A stretch of 64,000 nucleotides of DNA from an uncultured Roseibium sp. (GTDB taxonomy: Bacteria; Pseudomonadota; Alphaproteobacteria; Rhizobiales; Stappiaceae): contig NZ_OY769915.1 in NCBI RefSeq assembly GCF_963669205.1, positions 3,446,001 to 3,510,000 of the forward strand. Direction: 5' to 3'. The notes below the pieces were generated by a model. That model had not been told where the DNA came from and searched no databases. It saw only the letters and a program-made list of their open reading frames with translations. Numbering within the stretch: the first letter of the stretch is position 1; each line of letters starts with the position of its first letter. Made by a program: the position numbers and the translations under genes. Shown in pieces: positions 17,327 through 25,454 of the stretch.

Positions 17327-17365
17327 TACATCTATTTTTTCATATAATTTGCAGTCACTTGAACA

Positions 17366-18076
17366 TCATGTACGAAGGTCGTTCACTGCTGCCTCGGCGT
17401 TCAGCACATTCAGGTCCACGTTGCCCGAAATGCCTTTGATCGTGCCGCTGTCCTGGTACTGCCAGAGGACCCAGTCCTTCGTATAGGAAGGCGAATGCCA
17501 GATAGAACGGGTCCAAAGACGACGATTGAGCCCCTGTCCCTTGAGGTACGCACGGTAAAAGTCTTCCGGTGCGTACAGGATGACTTTTTTGCGGCTCGAA
17601 AGCTCCACCTGCGCAACGAAGCTGGAGATCTCTTTCAGGACCTCTTCAACCGCCGGTCTCCTCGCACAGTTGGCGCTGAATTCAAGGTCAAGAACCGGTG
17701 CGAGCATGTCCGGGTCTTCCGGCAACACCTCGAGAAAATTGAGCGCCTGCTCCCTGCCCGGTTTGCACAGGCTGAAATAGTGGTAGGCCCCCCTGGCCAG
17801 GCCAACCGACCCGGCACCAGCCCAGTTCCGCGCGAACGCACTGTCCTTGAAATCGCCGCCCTCGGTTGCCTTCATGTAGACGAAGGCGATGTCGTCACCG
17901 GCAACTTCGATCCAGTCGATTTCACCGAGATGGTGCGAAACATCAAGGCCGCGGATCGGGTATTCGTCCCTGTCTGGTTCCCAGCTCATGAAAAAAAACG
18001 CCGCTCCGCCGATCGAGATAACGCACCCGACTACTACGTAGAAAACTGTCCGGAATATTGCCTGTAAGAATTTCAT
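17366..18076 (-). CDS. GH25 lysozyme-like glycoside hydrolase, membrane-anchored
   Basis: A 236-residue muramidase of family GH25. After an N-terminal hydrophobic anchor (about residues 8-32) comes the family signature GLDVSHHLGEIDW (catalytic-site Asp), then FVYMKATEGGDFKD, RGAYHYFSL and VLDLEFSANC with the catalytic Glu region. The C-terminal WQYQDSGTIKGISGNVDLNV is typical of the barrel end. It probably acts on peptidoglycan from the outer face of the inner membrane. The ATG at 18076 is chosen over an upstream TTG at 18115. No immunity or phage genes are near it. Confidence 0.9.
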   Translation of the reverse strand: MKFLQAIFRTVFYVVVGCVISIGGAAFFFMSWEPDRDEYPIRGLDVSHHLGEIDWIEVAGDDIAFVYMKATEGGDFKDSAFARNWAGAGSVGLARGAYHYFSLCKPGREQALNFLEVLPEDPDMLAPVLDLEFSANCARRPAVEEVLKEISSFVAQVELSSRKKVILYAPEDFYRAYLKGQGLNRRLWTRSIWHSPSYTKDWVLWQYQDSGTIKGISGNVDLNVLNAEAAVNDLRT

Positions 18077-18127
18077 TTTGCCACCCGCTTCCAAGGCGAC
18101 AAGAATTTGCCTCAAAATTCTTAAGAT

Positions 18128-18553
18128 TCACGATAGAAAATTCGGCCAGAGCGGCGGCGCCGCAAGTTCGAGCACATTTCCGTCAGGATCGTTGAAATAA
18201 ATGCTTGTACCGCCGGCTGGCCAGACCACCTCGCTGATGATCTCGACCGAGTTGGCCCTGAGAAAATCGCGCCACGGCTGCAGCTGTCCGGTGCCGATCC
18301 GGAAGGCAAAATGACTGTTCCCGGATGTGTCATGGCCTGGAACGACACCACCCGGTGTCTCGACATCTTCCCCCGTATGCCCCCGGCGGAACACCAGCAG
18401 TGCCTGGCCCGGTCCCGCGTCGTAGGCAAAGAGCCTGTCGCCCGCGACCATTCTCTTGAGACCGAGAACATGCGAATAAAACGCGTGTGCAGCGTCCATG
18501 TCATCCACATAGACCGCTGTTTCCAGAACGCCGTTGATCTCAGGTCTGTCCAT
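18128..18553 (-). CDS. VOC family (glyoxalase/dioxygenase-like) protein
   Basis: A 141-residue vicinal-oxygen-chelate protein made of two beta-alpha-beta-beta-beta modules: ETAVYVDDMDAAHAFYSHVLGL and SHFAFRI, and at the end SIYFNDPDGNVLELAAPP with the metal-ligand Glu. Metal binding is possible, but the enzyme class (glyoxalase, fosfomycin-type, dioxygenase) cannot be determined. It is 50 bp from the GH25 gene on the same strand. Confidence 0.88.
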   Translation of the reverse strand: MDRPEINGVLETAVYVDDMDAAHAFYSHVLGLKRMVAGDRLFAYDAGPGQALLVFRRGHTGEDVETPGGVVPGHDTSGNSHFAFRIGTGQLQPWRDFLRANSVEIISEVVWPAGGTSIYFNDPDGNVLELAAPPLWPNFLS

Positions 18554-18649
18554 GTCTTCGCCCTCTCGGCATCGAGACAGCTATACCGTGCAAAAAACAA
18601 ACTGTAAAAACTGCCTCAGCAAAATCAACTAAAAGGTGCAGAGAGAAGG

Positions 18650-18655
18650 TATAAT
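18650..18655 (+). promoter_or_regulatory. Candidate -10 box in the VOC/solute-binding protein divergent region
   Basis: A perfect TATAAT in the near-palindrome AGGTATAATACCT (18648-18660). No convincing -35 precedes it on the plus strand. If used for the gene at 18794 the leader would be about 135 bases. The reverse strand reads TATTAT at the same place, so it could also serve the VOC gene. Confidence 0.3.
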
Positions 18656-18793
18656 ACCTAGAAAAAGTAACTAACTTAAGCAAATAAGTTTGCCATCCAA
18701 AGACATCGTGTGTGAAACTCCCGGCATCAATGAAGATTCGATTGGCTTCATTCGACGACGAAACGCGTACCGACCGGGGCACATCGGCGCAAA

Positions 18794-19690
18794 ATGAACA
18801 ATAAACGCACAACGAGCGCATTCCTGCTTGCCACATTTTTGCTACTCTTTCCCCTGGGAAGCGTTGCAAACGCGGATTATGTCGTGACCGTCATGGGGCC
18901 TGAAGCGCCGGCGGACAAACGCTATGAATACGACCGGGCCGTGATCGAACTCGCCCTGACCAAGACACGGGCCAAGTTCGGAGACTTCACCGTTCGCGAT
19001 ACACCCTCCGGGCAAAACACGCGGCGTGCCCTGATTGAGGCATCGAACAACAAATATTCGAATTTCATCATCAAGACATCGATGAGCAACGATTTACCCG
19101 AAAGCCTTGCGGTCATCCCGTTCCCCGTAGATCTGGGTATCGTCGGCTACCGCGTCGCCTTTGTATCGGAGAAAAACAAGGAAGCGCTCGCCGGGGTGAA
19201 AACGCTTGAGGATCTCAGGAAATTCGAGGTAATTCAGGGCTTGGGCTGGCTGGACACCCGCATTCTCAGGCATCATGGCTTCAATGTGCGCACGAACGCA
19301 GAGTACCAGCCGATGTTCTCGATGGCCGCTCTCGGCCGTTCGGACCTGTTTTTCAGGGGGGTGAACGAACTTCTCGACGAATGGGAAGCCCACAGGCATA
19401 TCTCCGGCCTGACCTTTGACGAGACAATCTCTGTCTACTACCCGCTGCCCAGGTTTCTCGCGACCTCGCGCGAAAACACGGAATTGATCGAACGCGTGCA
19501 CGAGGGATTGCTGCTTGCCTATGAAGACGGCTCGCTTCAGGAACTGTGGGAAGACAAGTACCGCGCAAGCATCGATTTCGCCAATCTGAGCGGCAGGAAA
19601 ATCTTCCGGTTGGAAAATCCCTTTCTCGAGGGCCTCGACCCGTCCTGGCAACAATATGTCTACCAGGTCGGGTCAGAGCTGACACAGTAG
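18794..19690 (+). CDS. Orphan periplasmic solute-binding protein
   Basis: A 298-residue protein with a signal peptide (cleavage likely after VANA) and a fold resembling amino-acid ABC binding proteins (YRVAFVSEKN, a hinge region near GVKTLEDLRKF, and LIERVHEGLLLAYEDGSLQELWEDKYR, which is typical of the C-terminal lobe). No permease or ATPase genes are adjacent. It may deliver to a distant transporter or act as a sensor partner. The C-terminal part is more similar to the family than the N-terminal part. Confidence 0.75.
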   Translation: MNNKRTTSAFLLATFLLLFPLGSVANADYVVTVMGPEAPADKRYEYDRAVIELALTKTRAKFGDFTVRDTPSGQNTRRALIEASNNKYSNFIIKTSMSNDLPESLAVIPFPVDLGIVGYRVAFVSEKNKEALAGVKTLEDLRKFEVIQGLGWLDTRILRHHGFNVRTNAEYQPMFSMAALGRSDLFFRGVNELLDEWEAHRHISGLTFDETISVYYPLPRFLATSRENTELIERVHEGLLLAYEDGSLQELWEDKYRASIDFANLSGRKIFRLENPFLEGLDPSWQQYVYQVGSELTQ

Positions 19691-19725
19691 CCTCAGCTTG
19701 CAGAGGCACACCGTGTCCTTTGCCT

Positions 19726-20151
19726 TCAGGCGAGCGTCAGTTTGACGTCGATGTTGTTGCGCGTGGCGTTTGAATAAGGACAGACCTGATGCGCCTTTGC
19801 GACAAGGTTTTCAGCGACTGAACGCTCCACCCCCGGCAGCGAAATATCCAACGCGACCTCAAGACCGAAGCCGCCTTCGGAACGCGGTCCGATACCGACT
19901 GTCGACGTGATCGAGGTGTCGGCCGGCACGGCGACTTTCTCCTGACCGCCAACGAATTTCAGCGCACCGATGAAACACGCCGCATATCCGGCGGCAAACA
20001 GTTCTTCCGGATTGTTGCCCGCGCCGCCAGCGCCCCCGAGTTCCTTGGGTGTCGCAAGGTCCACCTTGAAAGATCCACTGAGCGTCTCCGCCGTGCCGTC
20101 TCGGCCTCCGGTTGCGCGTGCTTTTGTTTCATACAGAACTTCGACAGTCAT
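19726..20151 (-). CDS. ohr: Organic hydroperoxide resistance protein Ohr
   Basis: A 141-residue OsmC/Ohr peroxidase that reduces organic hydroperoxides with lipoyl or thiol donors. Both catalytic cysteines are in the expected context: Cys59 in GYAACFIGALK and Cys124 in HQVCPYSNATRNN. The start at 20151 (MTVEVLYETKA) has GGAG eight bases upstream; a longer frame to 20262 would run through the operator palindrome. It is divergent from the OhrR-type regulator, as is common. Confidence 0.95.
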   Translation of the reverse strand: MTVEVLYETKARATGGRDGTAETLSGSFKVDLATPKELGGAGGAGNNPEELFAAGYAACFIGALKFVGGQEKVAVPADTSITSTVGIGPRSEGGFGLEVALDISLPGVERSVAENLVAKAHQVCPYSNATRNNIDVKLTLA

Positions 20152-20208
20152 TTTGGTTACTCCTATCCTCATGTAAAAAAGACCGTTTTCCAATTCGGTC
20201 TTTAATTT

Positions 20209-20226
20209 TATATCGTGCACGATATA
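20209..20226. promoter_or_regulatory. OhrR operator palindrome
   Basis: TATATCGTGCACGATATA is a perfect 18-bp palindrome in the divergent ohr/ohrR region, 58 bp from the ohr start and 77 bp from the regulator start. Location and symmetry are as expected for a MarR-family operator controlling both genes. Confidence 0.7.
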
Positions 20227-20274
20227 TTTTATGCACATAAAGCACTGCGCATCCGGCGTCAACTGGTTGCGACC

Positions 20275-20292
20275 ATATCGCGCACGACTTAT
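20275..20292. promoter_or_regulatory. Second, imperfect OhrR-type half-palindrome
   Basis: ATATCGCGCACGACTTAT repeats 12 of the first 13 bases of the primary palindrome and then diverges. It ends 10 bp before the regulator start codon and would overlap its ribosome-binding region, so binding here could block ohrR expression. Confidence 0.4.
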
Positions 20293-20302
20293 AAGGTGAC
20301 GG

Positions 20303-21022
20303 ATGAACGAAACGACAGATCAGATGTCTCTGCTGGACGCGATTGGAATGCCTGCTTCCGAAGAGACGCCAATCCGCAAAAAAGACGATCCGGACAATGC
20401 GAAGGCGACACGGGCAAAGCAGATGCCAGAGCCGGCGAAGCGCAAGAAAAAGCCTGCTTCCTCCGCAAAGACAAGGAAGGCAGCGACTGCGGCTGATGGG
20501 TCCGCGTTACCCGACCTAACCGACAGTGTCGACGGCAAGCCCGCCCCCGAAGACGAGGTGCACGGTTCGGCAATGTCGGAAACGCCGATGCCCCTGCCGC
20601 TCGACAAATATATCTGTTTCGCGCTTTATTCCGCCAACCACGCCATGCACAGCGTTTACAAGGATCTCTTGAAAGACGTCGGCTTGACCTATCCGCAGTT
20701 CCTTGCAATGACCGTGCTCTGGGAAAAGAACAACGTGCCGGTCGGCGCGATCACCTCGAAGCTGCAACTCGACACGAATACGCTCACACCGCTTCTCAAA
20801 CGTCTTGAGACCATGGGACTGATCACGCGGACACGGAACGCAAGGGACGAGCGGCAGGTGATCCTCAAGCTTACGCGCAAGGGCCGCGCACTTCAGAAAA
20901 AGACCGAGCAGTTCAGCACGTGCATCCTGTCCTCGACCGGCATCGGCATGGAGGAGATCATGGATTTGCAGCGCAGGATCATGAAGCTACGCGACAATCT
21001 GCGCACTGCGGGAACGACGTAA
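20303..21022 (+). CDS. ohrR: MarR family regulator OhrR with long N-terminal extension
   Basis: Peroxide-sensing repressor of ohr. The OhrR core starts near residue 97: LDKYICFALYSANHAMHSVYK carries the sensing Cys105, followed by the wHTH (VGAITSKLQLDTNTLTPLLKRLE) and the wing (DERQVILKLT). A second Cys is in FSTCIL. Preceding it are about 95 residues rich in Lys, Ala and Pro (KRKKKPASSAKTRKA) not seen in ordinary OhrR (about 150 residues). The start at 20303 has AAGGTGA upstream; an alternative internal ATG at 20573 would give a standard-length protein. Confidence 0.85.
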   Translation: MNETTDQMSLLDAIGMPASEETPIRKKDDPDNAKATRAKQMPEPAKRKKKPASSAKTRKAATAADGSALPDLTDSVDGKPAPEDEVHGSAMSETPMPLPLDKYICFALYSANHAMHSVYKDLLKDVGLTYPQFLAMTVLWEKNNVPVGAITSKLQLDTNTLTPLLKRLETMGLITRTRNARDERQVILKLTRKGRALQKKTEQFSTCILSSTGIGMEEIMDLQRRIMKLRDNLRTAGTT

Positions 21023-21038
21023 CCCGGGTCAGCGCGGT

Positions 21039-21157
21039 CTAGGTGTGAAATCCAGGAAGGTTGTTCATTCGCATTGAAATTCGAGACTGGTTGGTGACCA
21101 AACACACTCAGTTTCAGGATCGATGGAATGAACAATCTTCTAGGATTCCACACCTAG
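21039..21157. repeat. CTAG-flanked inverted-repeat element E (119 bp)
   Basis: Arms 21039-21070 and 21126-21157 are inverted copies of about 32 bases with four mismatches, each ending in CTAG (outer arm starts CTAGGTGTG, inner part TTGTTCATTC). A spacer of 55 bp separates them. The right arm supplies the TAG stop codon of the mgtE gene. It probably is a small palindromic or MITE-like insertion; a transcript through it would fold into a long hairpin. Confidence 0.75.
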
Positions 21158-22569
21158 AACGGCAGGCCGAACCAGATCGCAGCGATCCCGAGAAACGCGA
21201 AAAACCCGACAACGTCGGTAACCGTTGTCACGAACACACTAGACGCGATGGCCGGGTCGACATTCACCCGGTCCAGCACGATCGGGATCAGCAGTCCCGA
21301 CAGTCCGGCAAACAGCATGTTGATGATGATCGCGCCCGCGATCACGACACCGAGGCCCGGACTTGCGAACCACAGCCATGCCGTCACCCCGATCAGGACC
21401 GCGAGCGCGACACCGTTCAGGGCGCTCACCAGAATTTCGCGGTTCAGGACGCGCAGCATGTTGCGGGCGCCCAGTTCCTGCGTCGCGATGCCTCGCACGG
21501 CAACGGTCATCGTCTGGGTCCCGGCGTTGCCACCCATCGAGGCAACGATCGGCATGAGGACGGCAAGCGCCACCATGGCCTCGATCGTGTCCTCGAAAAG
21601 GGCAATGACCACGGATGCGAGGATCGCGGTCCCGAGATTGACCACGAGCCAGGTCAGCCGTGAGCGTGCGATCGTCACGACGCTGTCCGATATCTCCTCG
21701 TCGCCGACCCCGGCAAGCGCACGCAGGTCCTCTTCCGCCTCTTCCTGGATCACGTCGACAATGTCATCGACGGTCAGCACACCAACGAGGCGCTCGTTTT
21801 CATCGACGACGGCTGATGAAACGAGGTTGTAGCGTTCGAAGCGCCGCGCAACTTCCTCCTGATCCTCGGTCGCGAGCACGGCCTGGCGGGTTTCCTCCAT
21901 GATGGAGGTGACTTTTTCCGCGCGCTTCGTCCTCAGGATCTTGTCCAGATGCACCGACCCGAGCAGCTTGAAAGCCGGGTCGACCACGTAGATCTCGTAG
22001 AAGCTGTCCGGCAGATCCCGCGCCTCGCGCATGTAGTCGATCGTCTGCCCGACGGTCCAGAATGGCGCAACGGCGATGAACTCGCTCTGCATCCGCCGGC
22101 CGGCGCTTTCTTCCGGATAATCCAGCGCCTTTTTCAGCTGCGCCCGGTCCGCATAGGGCAGCTCTTCGAGGATCGCGGCCTGATCGTCTTCATCCAGGTC
22201 TTCCAGGATGTAGACGGCATCATCGGAATCCAGGTCGCCGAGCCCCTCGGCGATGACCTCGTTCGGCAGGTCCTCCAGAACCTGAAGACGAACCGCCTCA
22301 TCGGTTTCCGTGAGGGCGGTATAGTCGAACTCATCGCCAAGGAGACGGATGAACGCGGCGCGCTCGTCCGCATTGAGCGTCTCCAGGAGATCACCCGTGT
22401 CGGCCTCGTGGAGATCGCCCGCAAGCGCCCTCAGCTCAAGGCGGTCCTCGGCTTTCAACGCGGCTTCGACTGCCGCTATGAATTCCGGATTGAGACGGTC
22501 GTCCTCGTCGCGGACGGGTATGGGCAGAACGGCGGAGGCGTCGGTGTCAAGTTCAGCTGCTTCGCTCAT
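21154..22569 (-). CDS. mgtE: Magnesium transporter MgtE
   Basis: A 471-residue Mg2+ channel. Domain order: acidic N domain (about 25-150) with superhelical repeats, tandem CBS domains (about 155-280), plug helix, then five transmembrane helices (about 300-471). The pore/signature region PIVASMGGNAGTQTMTVAVRG and the terminal VDPAIASSVFVTTVTDVVGF are intact. An AGGAGG ribosome-binding site precedes the ATG. No M-box riboswitch was recognised upstream. The stop codon lies inside element E. A second MgtE-type gene is at 42640. Confidence 0.95.
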   Translation of the reverse strand: MSEAAELDTDASAVLPIPVRDEDDRLNPEFIAAVEAALKAEDRLELRALAGDLHEADTGDLLETLNADERAAFIRLLGDEFDYTALTETDEAVRLQVLEDLPNEVIAEGLGDLDSDDAVYILEDLDEDDQAAILEELPYADRAQLKKALDYPEESAGRRMQSEFIAVAPFWTVGQTIDYMREARDLPDSFYEIYVVDPAFKLLGSVHLDKILRTKRAEKVTSIMEETRQAVLATEDQEEVARRFERYNLVSSAVVDENERLVGVLTVDDIVDVIQEEAEEDLRALAGVGDEEISDSVVTIARSRLTWLVVNLGTAILASVVIALFEDTIEAMVALAVLMPIVASMGGNAGTQTMTVAVRGIATQELGARNMLRVLNREILVSALNGVALAVLIGVTAWLWFASPGLGVVIAGAIIINMLFAGLSGLLIPIVLDRVNVDPAIASSVFVTTVTDVVGFFAFLGIAAIWFGLPF

Positions 22570-22724
22570 CGCTCACCTCCTTCTCTGCGTAAGTTGCCCG
22601 GCCCTGCCCAGAACTAGCCCGTGGAACCTGAAAGTGCCACATCAAATCCGGCGGCGGTGCACATCTGCGCGCTGTTTTAGCCGAACGGGATTTTGAGATG
22701 TTTTTCAGCAGGGAACGAATCTGT

Positions 22725-23030
22725 TCAATATCCGGCACATGCCTTTGACCGGGCGACGCTCCTCAGCTGATCCAGATAGGCACGGGTCGTTTTCGGAAGG
22801 ATCGTCTCGCTGGATGAAATGCAACGTTCAGCGCGCCGGAACGCCCGCTTGGCGCGTTCGCTCGTCAGACACACCCGTCCCTCGGCAAGGGTTTCCTGTT
22901 CGACATACCAGAGCTGCTGGCAGGTCATTGCGCCGAAACGCGCCGGATCCGTCTTGAACACTTGCGCGTTCAGACCTTGGGTCAATCCGGTGATCAGAAA
23001 GCATGCCCAGAAAAAGCGGAAGATGTTCAC
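22725..23030 (-). CDS. Small secreted cysteine-containing protein
   Basis: A 101-residue protein starting with GTG (VNIFRFFWACFLITG), with a signal peptide cleaved after LNA and a mature domain MTCQQLWYVEQETLAEGRVCL ... AERCISSSETILPK ... RSKACAGY with four Cys that could form two disulfides. The pattern CQQLWxxRN/E ... RAxRAFxxAxC is similar to small YARHG-like secreted proteins of rhizobia. The GTG is preferred over an upstream open frame because GGGG stands before it and the signal peptide begins there. Function unknown. Confidence 0.6.
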   Translation of the reverse strand: MNIFRFFWACFLITGLTQGLNAQVFKTDPARFGAMTCQQLWYVEQETLAEGRVCLTSERAKRAFRRAERCISSSETILPKTTRAYLDQLRSVARSKACAGY

Positions 23031-23220
23031 TGCCAGACCCCGCAAGGTTGATCTCCGTCCTTGGCCGGCTGCGCCGAAATGCGCGGATGCGCCCTCTTCG
23101 CCGGCCTCCGGAAGACGACCCGCTCGCAGAACAGGCGCGGACCCAAAAGAAGCCGCGCCCTTTGCGATGCTTACATGGCATGCGGTGAAATCGTCAAACC
23201 GGATTTTCTGCGCACGCAGC

Positions 23221-24684
23221 TCAAACGAAATCGAAGCGTTCGGCAAGCGCGAACTGGACCAGGTCTGACAGATGGCACAGATCGCCGGTCTCCCGGCTCG
23301 CATCCGGAACAGAATCCGCTACGAGATCCAACAGGGCTTTGTCCGGCGTCCCGTCCGCGATGTTTTGAAGGTCAACAAGGTCAAATTGCCTGAGCCCGTC
23401 TTTGCCCGGCCCGAAGTCAAACTCGAAAGTGGCATCAAGAAAATCAATCAGGAGCACGGGTGGCGCCGGACACTCCGGCTCCACATAGACAATGCCCGCA
23501 TCGATGGCTTTCACCACCTCGCCCCGGCCGAGGCTGATCACATCCGTCAGCCCGCGTTCCGGATCAACCACATCAGACCCGTTCGACCCTGAACTCGGCG
23601 CGACGAATGCCTTTCCGGGCGCATCGTCCGTGGCGAACTGGACGACATAGTCACCCGCAGCAAGGTCCGTGAACGCGTAGTTGCCATCGTCATCCGTCCG
23701 CGTTCGGGCCACCACTTCGCCGTCGGCGAAAAGAAGCGTCACCAGAGCGCCCGGAACAGCAGGGTCTCCGGTATCAGCAGCATCACCGTCATCGTCGCAG
23801 AAGTAACGGCCTGCGATCACCGCGGTCGGGACATAGGCAATGCCGGCATCGATGTCTTTCACCACCTCGCCCCGGCCGAGACTGATCACATCCGTCAGCC
23901 CGCGTTCCGGATCAATCACGTCAGACCCGTTCGACCCCGAACTCGGTGAGACGAAGGCCTTTCCGGGCGCGTCGTCCGTGGCAAACTGGACGACATAATC
24001 GCCCGCGCTCAGATCCGTGAACGCGTAGTCCCCGTTCTCATCCGTCCTGGTTCGGGCCACCACTTCGCCGTCGGCGGAAAGCAGCGTCACCAGAGCGCCC
24101 GAAACAGCAGGGTCTCCGGTATCAGCGGTATCACCGTCATCATCGCAGAAGTACCGGCCCGCGAGCGCTGCCGTTTCGGGATCGGCGGTTTCCCCGGCCC
24201 CGAGCTTGTCATATTTCAAGCCGAAGAAGACATTGGCGCACCACTTCACTTCCAGGGTGACACCCGGAGGCGGCACGGCCCCCAGAAAGGTGAAGAAGTC
24301 ATTATCCGGTCCGCGGGCTGCTCCCTCGACCTCGATCTCGATCAGCTGATAGGTCTTGCCGTCATCCCCGCGCAGCACGAGGCGTTTCTCCGCGAAGATC
24401 TGCGCCTCAAGCGGCACACCGTTTACGCTTGCCTCCTGGCCGAAGGGATCGCGTGCCTGCTCGGTGATCTGTTTCTGCCAGCGGCCGGTTTCCTCGGATC
24501 TTGCCCAGCTCTTCTTGTGAATGTCGCCCGAAAGCCAGGGATCGTTGTCGCGCACGGAAAACTCCGTCGTCGCGTTTGCAGGCATGATGAAACTGTCGCC
24601 CCGCCCGAGGCTCTTGTCCCCGGGGCTCAAAAGGTCGGCTTCGGTAAAGGCGGTGAATTCATACGTTCTGGAACGGAAGGCCAT
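23221..24684 (-). CDS. Protein with two SdrD B-like repeats, possible type I secretion substrate
   Basis: A 487-residue protein without an N-terminal signal peptide. An N-terminal region of about 175 residues of unknown type is followed by two tandem domains of 116 residues (starting near residues 176 and 292) of the SdrD B-like/prealbumin-like type (GRYFCDDDGD, LVTLLxADGEVVARTRTDxxGxYAFTDL). These bind Ca2+ through Asp loops in relatives. The C-terminus ends ERFDFV, an acidic residue with hydrophobic ending like type I secretion signals. The repeats are nearly identical at DNA level (348-bp period). The ATG at 24684 has AAGGA seven bases upstream. Confidence 0.6.
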   Translation of the reverse strand: MAFRSRTYEFTAFTEADLLSPGDKSLGRGDSFIMPANATTEFSVRDNDPWLSGDIHKKSWARSEETGRWQKQITEQARDPFGQEASVNGVPLEAQIFAEKRLVLRGDDGKTYQLIEIEVEGAARGPDNDFFTFLGAVPPPGVTLEVKWCANVFFGLKYDKLGAGETADPETAALAGRYFCDDDGDTADTGDPAVSGALVTLLSADGEVVARTRTDENGDYAFTDLSAGDYVVQFATDDAPGKAFVSPSSGSNGSDVIDPERGLTDVISLGRGEVVKDIDAGIAYVPTAVIAGRYFCDDDGDAADTGDPAVPGALVTLLFADGEVVARTRTDDDGNYAFTDLAAGDYVVQFATDDAPGKAFVAPSSGSNGSDVVDPERGLTDVISLGRGEVVKAIDAGIVYVEPECPAPPVLLIDFLDATFEFDFGPGKDGLRQFDLVDLQNIADGTPDKALLDLVADSVPDASRETGDLCHLSDLVQFALAERFDFV

Positions 24685-24825
24685 GTTCAATTCCTTCAAA
24701 AATCAAGTTGGGTAAAAAATTGCGACGCCCCGCAATCGGAATGGGGCAAAGCAGGCAATATTACGTAAGGTAACCCAAATCGGTACCGCACGCTACGGCC
24801 TGCGTCTGAAGCTTCGAAAGAGGAA

Positions 24826-24857
24826 GGAAAAAACAAAAGGCGTCCCGAAGGACGCCT
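24826..24857 (-). terminator. Rho-independent terminator of tRNA-Leu
   Basis: On the minus strand an 8-bp stem (AGGCGTCC/GGACGCCT; 24850-24857 with 24838-24845) closes a TTCG tetraloop and is followed by a T-rich run (complement of 24826-24837). It lies 29 bp after the tRNA 3' end. Confidence 0.85.
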
Positions 24858-24885
24858 GTTCAACCAGCGAGGTATCTGGTTGTCA

Positions 24886-24972
24886 TGGTGCGGTCGAGAA
24901 GACTCGAACTTCCACGGGTTTTACCCCACAGCGACCTCAACGCTGCGCGTCTACCAATTCCGCCACGACCGC
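24886..24972 (-). tRNA. tRNA-Leu (anticodon GAG)
   Basis: An 87-nt minus-strand tRNA. The acceptor stem arms GCGGTCG and CGACCGC pair fully, CCA is encoded, the D-arm reads TGGTAGACGCG, the anticodon arm is CAGCG-TTGAGGT-CGCTG giving anticodon GAG, there is a long variable arm (class II), and the T-arm GTTCGAGTC is canonical. It reads CTC/CTT leucine codons. Confidence 0.96.
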
Positions 24973-25092
24973 ATATTCGATTGTTCCCGCGCCGTTCGGC
25001 GTCGAGGCGCTCCGTGTAGCAAAAGGATTTTGGGGGCGCAAGAGCAGAACTTGCATTAATTCACAAGCGCGGGAATTTTCTTCAGGAAGCGG

Positions 25093-25359
25093 CTAGAGCG
25101 GCCCGTCCGTCCGCATCGGGCGAATCTCCGGCGGGCGCATCAGCACTTCGGTGATCGAGATCCCTATCCGCTCGCCGAGCAGAACGACCTGCCCGCGGGC
25201 AACAAGCGTGTTGTTGGCGTAGATCTTGACGTCGTCGTCCTCGCTCACATCGAGATCGATGACCGCGCCGCGCCCCATCCGCAACAGCTGGTGAACCGGC
25301 ATTTCGCTCTCGCCAAGCACGACGGAGATATCGACTTTGATTTCGTCAAAGGTGGTCAT
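25093..25359 (-). CDS. Stand-alone FliN/SpoA-domain protein
   Basis: An 88-residue protein formed almost entirely by the C-terminal SpoA domain of FliN: VDISVVLGESEMPVHQLLRMGRG, then VIDLDVSEDDDVKIYANNTLVARGQVV and ERIGISITEV. Typical FliN is 100-180 residues with an N-terminal part missing here. No flagellar genes are near it. It may be a FliN paralogue that joins the switch complex or a SpoA protein for another complex. Its start codon is 95 bp from the divergent lipB. Confidence 0.82.
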   Translation of the reverse strand: MTTFDEIKVDISVVLGESEMPVHQLLRMGRGAVIDLDVSEDDDVKIYANNTLVARGQVVLLGERIGISITEVLMRPPEIRPMRTDGPL

Positions 25360-25454
25360 CGGACGTCAAGATCCTTAAATAGGGCGAACCCGCAAGCGCT
25401 GCACCATACCATGCCCCGGCCAGCCAGCTCAAAAAACAAAGAACTGTCATCCAC

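Noticed and set aside
22570..22724. Possible Mg2+ (M-box) riboswitch upstream of mgtE
   Set aside because: The leader before the minus-strand ATG is not followed by M-box-like helices, and the 5' region is too short between mgtE and its neighbour to judge.
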